A DNA stretch of 10,634 nucleotides, taken from assembly GCA_903859115.1 (NCBI GenBank), contig CAIOLH010000022.1:1-10634 (forward strand). Reading direction: 5' to 3'. Of this stretch, positions 1 through 5,725 are shown in pieces. The notes below the pieces were generated by a model. That model worked only from the letters and a program-made list of their open reading frames with translations. It ran no database searches and was not told the DNA's origin. Position numbers and translations under genes: made by a program. The stretch's first letter is position 1. Each line of letters begins with the position of its first letter. Origin of the DNA: an uncultured Opitutia bacterium (GTDB lineage Bacteria > Verrucomicrobiota > Verrucomicrobiae > Opitutales > UBA953).

Positions 1-1367
1 ACGTTGGTCACGATCACCAGAACTTGGCCAGGCTTGCAATGTCCGCCATCGCGTAAGTGCTTTAAGGCTGCAGTGATATTTTCATCTGCTTGGGGACTGA
101 ATTTAATAAAGAAAGGAGTAACGCCCCAAAGTAGACCCATGCGACGATGGACGTTGATGTCCTCGGAGAAGGCGAAAATAGGACAGCCCACCGCACGTAA
201 GGCTGAAAGAGCGCGAGGAACATCACCATTGCGTGTGAAGGCGATAATTCCGGTATTTTCTAAATCTTGGGCGAGGCTTGCGGCCGAGCGAAGTAATTTA
301 ACTTTTGGGGTATCGTTAGGCTGTTCTTCGCTGAGTTTTTTCGGCAAGTCTTGCTCCGTCGCCATGGCGATTTTTGACATCACTTCGACACAACGAATCG
401 GGTGTTTGCCGGTGGTGGTTTCGCCTGAAAGCATGACGGAGTCAGCTAATTCTAATACGGCGTTGGAGACGTCAGTCACTTCAGCGCGTGTAGGCACTGG
501 GTTTGTGATCATCGACTCCAACATGTGGGTGGCGACGATAACTGGTTTGCGTGCGGCGATCGACATCGCAACGGCGCGACGTTGAACGGATGGAAGTGTT
601 TCGTAAGGAATTTCGATACCTAAATCTCCACGAGCGACCATGAGTGCATCGGAGGCATCGATAATCGAAGCTAAGTGCTCAATTGCTGATTGATCTTCAA
701 TCTTCGCAATGATTTGAGCTTTCGAGTGTAGTTCTAAAAGCAGACGACGAAGACTGTGTACGTCGCTCTCTTCGCGTACGAATGAAAGTGCGTAGTAATC
801 GATGCCTACTTCGCAACCGACTTTAATGTCTTCGCGATCTTTGTCGGTGAGAGCAGGGAGTTCGATTTTTACACCAGGTAAATTGATATGGCGACGGCTG
901 CCCATGGAGCCGGGTTGTTCGACCTTACAGCATAAACGATCTCCTTTTTGGTCGAGGACGCGTAATTGGATGAGGCCGTTATCAATCAGAACTACTCCAC
1001 CGACAGGAACTGAACGAATAATAGGAGGGTAGTTTGAAGTGATTAAAACTTTGTCACCGTCTTGTTTAGCGTCGGGTGAACCCGTGACGTCCACCAATTG
1101 CCCGACTGTGAGGTTAATTGATTGTTTAAGAGCCCCGGTGCGAATCTCTGGACCTTTGACGTCCATCATAATGGCTAGGTCCACGCCCATTCTCTTGCTA
1201 ACTAAGCGCACTCTTTCGACGATTTGGCGAACCCAAGCGTGATCCGCATGGGCCATGTTCAGGCGCACTACATTCGCGCCTGCTTTGATTATTGCCTCTA
1301 AATTGGCCTCGGACTCAGTCGCGGGTCCAATCGTAAAAGTGATACGTGTATGTCTGTATGGCTTCAC
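1..1367 (-). CDS. pyk: Pyruvate kinase, C-terminus cut by the window edge
   Basis: The enzyme makes pyruvate and ATP from phosphoenolpyruvate and ADP, the last step of glycolysis, in the cytosol. The minus frame is open for 455 codons and runs off position 1. Visible landmarks are the N-terminal TFTIGPAT (residues 10-17), KGPEIRTG (71-78), the B-domain, catalytic Lys222 in AKIED, MVARGDLGIEIP (243-254), ATHMLESM (279-286) and the PTRAEVTDVSNAV/SGETTTG stretch (292-320). The alpha/beta C-terminal domain is nearly complete; about 20 residues should be missing. The start is GTG at 1365-1367, the only start codon between an in-frame TAG/TGA and the first conserved motif. Two positions of the usual K+ site differ: RLNFSHG reads RLNMAHA and DTKGPE reads DVKGPE. 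Glu74, typical of K+-dependent enzymes, is kept. trmB lies 71 bases upstream on the same strand. Identification is near certain. Confidence 0.96.
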   Translation of the reverse strand, partial: MKPYRHTRITFTIGPATESEANLEAIIKAGANVVRLNMAHADHAWVRQIVERVRLVSKRMGVDLAIMMDVKGPEIRTGALKQSINLTVGQLVDVTGSPDAKQDGDKVLITSNYPPIIRSVPVGGVVLIDNGLIQLRVLDQKGDRLCCKVEQPGSMGSRRHINLPGVKIELPALTDKDREDIKVGCEVGIDYYALSFVREESDVHSLRRLLLELHSKAQIIAKIEDQSAIEHLASIIDASDALMVARGDLGIEIPYETLPSVQRRAVAMSIAARKPVIVATHMLESMITNPVPTRAEVTDVSNAVLELADSVMLSGETTTGKHPIRCVEVMSKIAMATEQDLPKKLSEEQPNDTPKVKLLRSAASLAQDLENTGIIAFTRNGDVPRALSALRAVGCPIFAFSEDINVHRRMGLLWGVTPFFIKFSPQADENITAALKHLRDGGHCKPGQVLVIVTN

Positions 1368-1428
1368 GAGTTTATGAGTAGTTGTGAAGACTCACTAATG
1401 GCAAGTGAAACAATACCTTATGCAAATA

Positions 1429-1434
1429 ATTATA
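1429..1434 (-). promoter_or_regulatory. Candidate -10 box (TATAAT) of the pyruvate kinase promoter
   Basis: A perfect TATAAT reads on the minus strand, overlapping the region just after the trmB stop and about 61 bases upstream of the pyk GTG. No good -35 hexamer lies 16-18 bases upstream, so the call rests on the -10 box and its position. The surrounding 13 bases (CTTATAATTATTT) match a second candidate upstream of the gene at 8461 at 12 of 13 positions. AT-rich chance matches are possible. Confidence 0.3.
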
Positions 1435-1438
1435 AGTT

Positions 1439-2047
1439 TTATGAAACTTTTTGAGCAATTACGTCCCTTTTGACCTTCGTGAGCTCTTCAAAAAAAGTCG
1501 GCGTTTCAAATGGCCAGCTATCTCCTTCGCAAATCTGCCAGTTTGGGTGGTTTTTTAATTCGCGTACGGTCCAGTCGAAATAATCAGCATCATCGGTTCT
1601 AAAATAGAGTTTTGCGTTGTCGGTTGAGGCCTTGGCTAGGCGGCTAAGGTTTTCCGCACACAGAAATCGATTTTTGTGGTGTCTTCTCTTGGGCCAGGGA
1701 TCTGGATAGAGAATAAATACTTTTTCTATCTTATGCGCCGACGATAATGCATCTAAAACTTCCGTCGCTTCTGCTTTTAGGAAAGAAATATTTTTAATAC
1801 TCTGAAGTGCTTGTTTACGCAGAGATTTTTCAATTCGCCCAGTGATTAAATCGATCCCTAGACAAAATTCACTGTGGTTAGCTTTGGCATAAGCGGCTAG
1901 CCAGTGGCCATGTCCGCAGCCGATTTCTAAGGTGAATGAATTTCGATCGCCGAGGGCACCAGAAAGTTTGGTACGCAGTTTTTCAACATTCGTCGCGCGA
2001 AGGTTGTCGGCCCATTCTTTGCCAAAGACTTTGTTGTCAGGTGACAC
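1439..2047 (-). CDS. trmB: tRNA (guanine-N7-)-methyltransferase TrmB
   Basis: TrmB uses S-adenosylmethionine to form 7-methylguanosine at position 46 of the tRNA variable loop. The 202-residue protein has the usual family length and all hallmarks: SAM motif I EIGCGHGHWL (41-50), the acidic motif GIDLITGRIEKS (64-75), the signature PDPWPKRRHHKNR (115-127), RTDDADYFDWT (150-160) and the C-terminal substrate motif TFFEELTKVKRD (184-195). The start is GTG at 2045-2047; an in-frame TAA lies a few codons upstream with no ATG between. No clear Shine-Dalgarno sequence is seen. The gene precedes pyk on the same strand and diverges from the gene at 2230. Joint transcription with pyk is possible, although pyk has its own candidate -10 box. 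Confidence 0.95.
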   Translation of the reverse strand: MSPDNKVFGKEWADNLRATNVEKLRTKLSGALGDRNSFTLEIGCGHGHWLAAYAKANHSEFCLGIDLITGRIEKSLRKQALQSIKNISFLKAEATEVLDALSSAHKIEKVFILYPDPWPKRRHHKNRFLCAENLSRLAKASTDNAKLYFRTDDADYFDWTVRELKNHPNWQICEGDSWPFETPTFFEELTKVKRDVIAQKVS

Positions 2048-2083
2048 GTGGGCACGTTGGCAGGCTGATTAGCGGAAAGCAAG

Positions 2084-2138
2084 GGTAGGGGCAGCTGACA
2101 AGGGTTAGTTTAGGACGCGACGCAGTCGCGCCCCTACC
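2084..2138. repeat. Palindromic REP-like repeat element, copy A
   Basis: A 9-bp perfect inverted repeat, GGTAGGGGC (2084-2092) and GCCCCTACC (2130-2138), encloses a nested hairpin: CGCGAC (2116-2121), loop GCA, GTCGCG (2125-2130). The reverse complement of 2113-2138 matches 8535-8560 at 24 of 26 positions. The two differences face each other in the stem, so base pairing is kept. It lies in the divergent gap between trmB and the gene at 2230. This looks like a dispersed non-coding palindromic repeat of the REP/MITE kind. No mobility gene is nearby. Confidence 0.7.
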
Positions 2139-2158
2139 AAAATCCCCCCATGTCCCCT

Positions 2159-2181
2159 CAAATTACCACTAAGGTAATTTG
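2159..2181. promoter_or_regulatory. Perfect 9-bp inverted repeat, candidate operator or 5' UTR hairpin
   Basis: CAAATTACC (2159-2167) and GGTAATTTG (2173-2181) form a perfect inverted repeat around a 5-base spacer, ending 48 bases before the ATG at 2230. The spacing and AT-rich half-sites suit a dimeric regulator. A hairpin in the leader RNA is the alternative. No run of T follows, so a terminator is unlikely. The regulator is unknown. Confidence 0.45.
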
Positions 2182-2229
2182 CGAATAACTCCGGCTTTCC
2201 AAATGTCTAGCGATGGACTTTCTCATCGT

Positions 2230-2664
2230 ATGGCCAAAGTAGATATAGAAATCGTCCAAAAGGTGCTCAAGGAAAACGGCATCGATGTTCGCGTAGCGGC
2301 GGAAATATTAAACCAAATCCGCGAGGTCGTTGCTGAAGAAGCAGTCGAGCGTGAAAAGCCCGCGAAGAAACAACACTTGGTTTTAATCAGTGAACCCGAA
2401 GGTGGTTTGCCCAAAGATTTGGTCGGCTGGGTGGTACAAATTTTGGAAGACGATGATCCGCGCGAAGCTGCCCAAAAAATTACGGAAGTAGCAGGAGTAT
2501 TTAATGGTACACCCAAAGGGCAGCGTTTACCCGTCGCGAGTTTTGGCGATGCCTGCCAAAGTTTACCCGGAAAGCTTCTAAAAGAGAATAATGTTTGGAT
2601 TAAGACGCGCGAACCCGTTCGCGTGATTGCCGTAAAAAATTCTCTCGGACGCCGTCGCGGATAA
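2230..2664 (+). CDS. Conserved-looking hypothetical protein, 144 aa
   Basis: I do not recognise this family. From ATG 2230 the protein has 144 residues with no signal peptide or membrane segment, so it is probably cytosolic. It begins MAKVDIEIVQKVLKENGI and continues with a likely helix to about residue 45, rich in Ile, Val and Glu. A basic linker (REKPAKK) follows, then a beta-rich part with QHLVLISEPEGG and LVGWVVQI. The end is strongly basic (NSLGRRRG). The frame is open further upstream to a TTG at 2179 and an ATG at 2203. The ATG at 2230 is preferred because it gives a natural N-terminus and because the TTG lies inside an inverted repeat. The leader contains that inverted repeat. The gene is monocistronic, and a candidate terminator lies about 50 bases after the stop. 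Confidence 0.75.
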   Translation: MAKVDIEIVQKVLKENGIDVRVAAEILNQIREVVAEEAVEREKPAKKQHLVLISEPEGGLPKDLVGWVVQILEDDDPREAAQKITEVAGVFNGTPKGQRLPVASFGDACQSLPGKLLKENNVWIKTREPVRVIAVKNSLGRRRG

Positions 2665-2674
2665 TTTTAGTTTA

Positions 2675-2697
2675 GACAAAAATACGCACTTTTTGTC
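2675..2697. promoter_or_regulatory. Perfect 8-bp inverted repeat upstream of the desaturase gene
   Basis: GACAAAAA (2675-2682) and TTTTTGTC (2690-2697) are perfect inverted halves around the 7-base spacer TACGCAC. They sit 11 bases after the stop of the preceding gene and about 105 bases before the desaturase ATG. TAGACA (2673-2678), a 5/6 match to a -35 box, overlaps the left half, but no -10 box sits at standard spacing. Either an operator for the desaturase or a weak transcription-end hairpin would fit. Confidence 0.35.
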
Positions 2698-2715
2698 ATC
2701 TAATTTCCTAATTTT

Positions 2716-2729
2716 AGCCCATTTGGGCT
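2716..2729 (+). terminator. Possible rho-independent terminator after the 2230-2664 gene
   Basis: AGCCCA-TT-TGGGCT is a perfect GC-containing hairpin followed by TTTAATT, 51 bases past the stop codon. The stem is short and the T run is poor, so termination would be weak. The same palindrome could also be a regulator site for the desaturase gene. Confidence 0.35.
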
Positions 2730-2801
2730 TTAATTGATGGACCCTGCAAACAGTCAATTCCGCTCGCATTTAAGCAAAGACCTCACACACTCACGGAACA
2801 C

Positions 2802-3989
2802 ATGAAGTTTAAGAACTTTCCAATTTACCGCATCGAATGGGTAACTTCCATCTTCCTTATCACCACCGCGCTCTTATCGCTCACGGTTGTACCTTGGTTC
2901 CTTTGGACCCAATACAACCTGCCGGTCGACGCTGCCAATAAGGTTCAAGGTTGGGGCTTTATCTGGGCTTTATTCGTATTTTACTACTACGCGACGGGCT
3001 TCGGTATCACCCTCGGCTACCACCGCCTATTCTCACACATCTCCTTCAAGGCGAAGTGGCCAGTGAAGCTCTTTGTGCTCCTTTTCGGTGCCGCCTCGTT
3101 TGAAAATTCCGCCCACGATTGGAGCGCCGATCACCGCGTTCACCACAAGCACGTCGATGAAGATGAAGATCCATATGATATTTCTAAAGGTTTCTTCTAC
3201 GCCCACATCGGCTGGTTGCTCTTCCGCTTAAAGCCAAAGCCACCGGTTACTAATGTTAAAGATTTAGAAGCCGATCCGTTAGTGATGTGGCAACACCGCT
3301 ATGTTCAGTGGATTGCAGTCTTCATCGGGTTCGTCTTACCTTCGGCCTTAGGTTATGCCTACGGTTGGGCGATGGGCTTTTCTAATCCTGCAATGACCGC
3401 TCTGGGTTGCTTCTTAATCGCCGGACTTCTCCGCACCGTGATTGTCCAACAAGGCACGTTCTGCATTAACTCACTCTGTCACATGTTTGGTCGTCAGCCA
3501 TATTCTCGCGACCACAGCGCGCGCGATAGCGGTTGGGTTGCCTTATTAACCTTCGGTGAAGGCTACCACAATTATCACCACGAATTCCAACACGATTACC
3601 GCAATGGCGTTAAGGATTGGCAGTTCGATCCTACTAAGTGGATTATCTGGACCTTATCAAAAGTAGGTTTGGTTCAAGATTTACGCCGTGTTTCTGATTC
3701 CCGAATTCTCGCTGCTGAGTTGAAAGAAAAGAGTCGCACCCTCGGTATGGATGTCGAAAAAATCGTCAGTCGCTTTGACGCTAAGACGCGCGAAATTAAG
3801 GCTTCAACGATTGCTGCGGCCGATCAATTAGCAAAAGACTTAGCGGTTCGTGCGGAAGCTCTTAAAGAACTCGCCATCACTAAAGCTGATGTGGGTCACG
3901 ATACTTTAGAAGAGTTGCAGGGCTTGCTCAATAAAGCTTCGGAAATTCTAGAATCGCTCCGTCGCTCCGACGCTGCTGCGATTGCTTAA
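2802..3989 (+). CDS. Membrane acyl-CoA/acyl-lipid desaturase (delta-9 type) with a helical C-terminal tail
   Basis: This is an integral-membrane di-iron desaturase that should introduce a cis double bond into a saturated acyl chain using oxygen and an electron donor. The three histidine boxes are present: HRLFSH (74-79), HRVHH (111-115) and HNYHH (256-260, within GEGYHNYHHEF). The extra NSLCH ligand motif (223-227) is there too. Hydrophobic segments lie near residues 13-35, 50-72, 86-100, 168-190 and 197-215. The layout matches stearoyl-CoA delta-9 desaturases. The core ends near residue 300. Residues 300-395 form a charged, Ala/Leu/Lys/Glu-rich stretch that looks helical or coiled-coil and is longer than in ordinary bacterial homologues. 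The ATG at 2802 has a weak GGAA upstream and begins just before the first membrane segment. The gene abuts the convergent gene at 3990 with no gap. Substrate and double-bond position cannot be read from the sequence. Confidence 0.92.
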   Translation: MKFKNFPIYRIEWVTSIFLITTALLSLTVVPWFLWTQYNLPVDAANKVQGWGFIWALFVFYYYATGFGITLGYHRLFSHISFKAKWPVKLFVLLFGAASFENSAHDWSADHRVHHKHVDEDEDPYDISKGFFYAHIGWLLFRLKPKPPVTNVKDLEADPLVMWQHRYVQWIAVFIGFVLPSALGYAYGWAMGFSNPAMTALGCFLIAGLLRTVIVQQGTFCINSLCHMFGRQPYSRDHSARDSGWVALLTFGEGYHNYHHEFQHDYRNGVKDWQFDPTKWIIWTLSKVGLVQDLRRVSDSRILAAELKEKSRTLGMDVEKIVSRFDAKTREIKASTIAAADQLAKDLAVRAEALKELAITKADVGHDTLEELQGLLNKASEILESLRRSDAAAIA

Positions 3990-4457
3990 TTAACGTAGCT
4001 TAATTTTTTCTACCAGATTGCGGACTTCGTCTTCAATCTTGGGTAGAACTGTTTGTGGCTCTTCGAAGTCGATATCGTGAAAATGCCAGTAATGAATTTT
4101 GTCGGCCCACTCGGGATGTGAGCTTTGCATCATCTCGTAGTGTTCATCTTTTTTGAGAGCCACGATGTGGTGGGCTTTTTCTAAGTCTTCGAGTTGGAGT
4201 TGTACGGGCGCGCGGCCTGTGAGCTCCAAGGGGATGCCTAAAGTGCCAAGTCTCGCATGAGTATCCATGGAGATTAGGGTGGGTTCGTCGGCGACGATGG
4301 AGGTGAGTAAACCCCTGGAAAACGCCCTCGCGGACAGGCCATTTTCGAGGGCATGCCAATTGAAAATAGCCTCCGCGTGCCGACTTCGGTAGAAATTCCC
4401 AGTACAAATGAATAGAACTAGGGTTTCCTTGTAATCTGCGCTTGTGCGGGAGGGCAT
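3990..4457 (-). CDS. Low-molecular-weight protein-tyrosine-phosphatase-like protein
   Basis: The LMW-PTP/ArsC-like fold is indicated by the N-terminal P-loop CTGNFYRS, a CX5R motif with nucleophile Cys18 and Arg24. It follows a hydrophobic beta-strand (LVLFI), and the 155-residue length is typical. A likely general acid is Asp128 or Asp130 in HFHDIDFEEP, where classical enzymes have a DPY-type motif. The protein probably removes phosphate from phosphotyrosine or a small phosphoester in the cytosol. Relatives are often annotated as arsenate reductase, but no arsenic gene is nearby and the acid loop is atypical, so the substrate is open. The start at 4457 puts the P-loop at the usual distance from the N-terminus. 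It diverges from the lipoprotein gene across only 34 bases and meets the desaturase stop head-on. Confidence 0.82.
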   Translation of the reverse strand: MPSRTSADYKETLVLFICTGNFYRSRHAEAIFNWHALENGLSARAFSRGLLTSIVADEPTLISMDTHARLGTLGIPLELTGRAPVQLQLEDLEKAHHIVALKKDEHYEMMQSSHPEWADKIHYWHFHDIDFEEPQTVLPKIEDEVRNLVEKIKLR

Positions 4458-4491
4458 CGTTAGTAGAGTTCGTGAACATAACTAAATCGCC

Positions 4492-4725
4492 ATGGCACGC
4501 AAACTGTTCGTTCTTTCTGTTCTCACTTTCACTTTAGTAGGCTGCATGGGCCCTGAAAAAGGTCCTAGCCCTGTTACCGACACCGGTCTCTCGGGTTTCG
4601 GCAACGCTCCTGCTTTTGATACGCTGACTCCTCTGAGCCCAACTAAGTCTTCAAGCACCGCTACCAAGTCGACTGCGAAGAAGTCCAAAGGTAAGTTACC
4701 TCTGAACAGTTCCAGCCAGAAGTAA
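4492..4725 (+). CDS. Small lipoprotein, 77 aa
   Basis: The first 18 residues form a lipoprotein signal: a basic start (MARK), a hydrophobic core and the lipobox LVGC, so Cys18 would be lipidated and become residue 1 of the mature protein. Met follows the Cys, with no Asp retention signal, so outer-membrane sorting is likely if the cell is Gram-negative. The mature part (60 residues) is low in complexity: a Pro/Gly/Thr-rich stretch, then a Ser/Thr/Lys-rich basic tail, probably disordered. No family is recognised. The start ATG lacks a good Shine-Dalgarno sequence. The gene is isolated between a divergent and a convergent neighbour. A minus-strand reading frame over the same bases is less convincing. 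Confidence 0.72.
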   Translation: MARKLFVLSVLTFTLVGCMGPEKGPSPVTDTGLSGFGNAPAFDTLTPLSPTKSSSTATKSTAKKSKGKLPLNSSSQK

Positions 4726-4733
4726 TTTCTTAA

Positions 4734-4753
4734 ACTCTGAGTAAAATCAGAGT
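4734..4753. terminator. Hairpin between convergent genes, possible bidirectional terminator
   Basis: ACTCTGA (4734-4740), a 6-base loop and TCAGAGT (4747-4753) form a perfect 7-bp stem between the lipoprotein stop and the end of the mutarotase gene, whose TGA stop lies within the stem. T runs on either side are weak, so the terminator call rests mainly on its convergent position. Confidence 0.45.
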
Positions 4754-5676
4754 AAGGAAACTTCGGTCACAAAAGTTTCTGTCCGACCGGGCTCCGCAAA
4801 ACGGAGCCCATTTTTATGCTCGGTGCTATTGGGTGGCCCCATCCAGGGTTCGACGCAATAGAAAGGCGCTTCCGCATCAGGTGTCCATGTCACCACCGCT
4901 GCCCAACTGTCTGGTATGGGTTCTTCGCCAACTTTAACGGAAATATTTTCTTCACCTGACTTAGGGCCGAAAACAACCAGTGAATCTTTGAGATTGGTAA
5001 AGATACAATCAGGGAGTCCAGGATTATCAAAAGTGAATTCAGTCGCGCCTTTGAGATCCGCAAACGGAATGAGTTTTCCGTCAGCCGCATGTCGCCACTG
5101 TTTCTTTGACGGGATTTTAATGGTGTAATCGCTGCGACTTAAACCTTTGTGCCAAGGTAAAGTGAAGTAGAAGTGATGTCCAGCACACCAGGGTAAGGGT
5201 TGTTGATCGCGATTTTCAAACTCGAATGTGCAGCGGACGAATAATTCTCGGAACTCATAGCGCACCCGGAATTCATATTTAAAAGGATAACAGGCTTCCG
5301 CACGTGCATTGGTTACTAGGCGGAGAAGGGCATGTTTATCACTCGATTCGATGAATTCGAATTCACAATCCCGTGCGAAGCCGTGTTGCGGCATCGGACG
5401 TTTTACTCCTACGCTGTCTTTCCAGAAAAACTTTTCTCCGTCAGCGTAATTACGACCCATGAAAGGGAAGAGGATGGGATTTCCACCGCGCACTAAGCCA
5501 ATTTTATCTTGAGCAAAATCTGCACCTTCTGGCCAGTGGAGAACATTTCTTACACCCGTTGGTAAATTAAGATTCCAGTGAATGAGTCGAGCTCCGCGGG
5601 TAAGGCAGGTTTCATAGGTGGATGCCCCAACCGTCCATCGCTCCATCGGAATATTATTTACAGTAAATTTTTCCAT
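4747..5676 (-). CDS. Aldose 1-epimerase (mutarotase) family protein
   Basis: This 309-residue protein belongs to the galactose-mutarotase-like superfamily, which interconverts alpha and beta anomers of aldoses or of sugar phosphates. Visible features are the GGNPILFPFMGR strand region (64-75), the first catalytic His98 in PQHGFAR, the second His168 in AGHHFYF and the catalytic Glu276 in YCVEPWMGPPN. The spacing fits a complete enzyme. There is no signal peptide, so it is cytosolic. It is not clearly classical GalM and could act on hexose 6-phosphates; the sugar cannot be told from the sequence. It starts 49 bases after the methyltransferase gene upstream on the same strand, so it may be the last gene of the lipid operon. 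Co-transcription is inferred only. Confidence 0.85.
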   Translation of the reverse strand: MEKFTVNNIPMERWTVGASTYETCLTRGARLIHWNLNLPTGVRNVLHWPEGADFAQDKIGLVRGGNPILFPFMGRNYADGEKFFWKDSVGVKRPMPQHGFARDCEFEFIESSDKHALLRLVTNARAEACYPFKYEFRVRYEFRELFVRCTFEFENRDQQPLPWCAGHHFYFTLPWHKGLSRSDYTIKIPSKKQWRHAADGKLIPFADLKGATEFTFDNPGLPDCIFTNLKDSLVVFGPKSGEENISVKVGEEPIPDSWAAVVTWTPDAEAPFYCVEPWMGPPNSTEHKNGLRFAEPGRTETFVTEVSLL

Positions 5677-5725
5677 GCTTCAGCCAAAACCTAAGAGTGA
5701 TTGAAGGCAAACGTGGAATCTTAAA

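Noticed and set aside
4..1242. Plus-strand open frames at 4-585, 802-1032 and 1039-1242
   Set aside because: They lie antisense to the pyruvate kinase gene, whose motifs read continuously on the minus strand from 1367 to the edge; the plus-strand products have no recognisable features.
2179..2229. Longer version of the 2230 gene starting at TTG 2179 or ATG 2203
   Set aside because: The TTG lies inside the inverted repeat at 2159-2181, and the added residues look unlike a conserved N-terminus. ATG 2203 cannot be fully excluded.
2223..2769. Minus-strand open frames at 2223-2516 and 2578-2769
   Set aside because: They are antisense to the 2230-2664 gene and have no motifs; the second mostly covers the gap before the desaturase.
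3984..4006. Direct repeat GCTTAATT (3984-3991 and 3999-4006) at the junction of convergent genes
   Set aside because: It is short, AT-rich and made mostly of stop-codon context; chance is likely, and no mobile-element feature accompanies it.
4468..4477. GTTCGTGAAC near-palindrome in the phosphatase/lipoprotein gap
   Set aside because: Four-base half-sites are too short to call an operator without other copies.
4144..4688. Minus-strand open frames at 4144-4479 and 4482-4688
   Set aside because: The first overlaps the phosphatase gene in another frame. The second is antisense to the lipoprotein gene, which has a convincing lipobox.
4890..5128. Open frames at 4890-5090 (-) and 4916-5128 (+)
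   Set aside because: They are shadows of the mutarotase gene, whose catalytic residues read in a single frame across this span.
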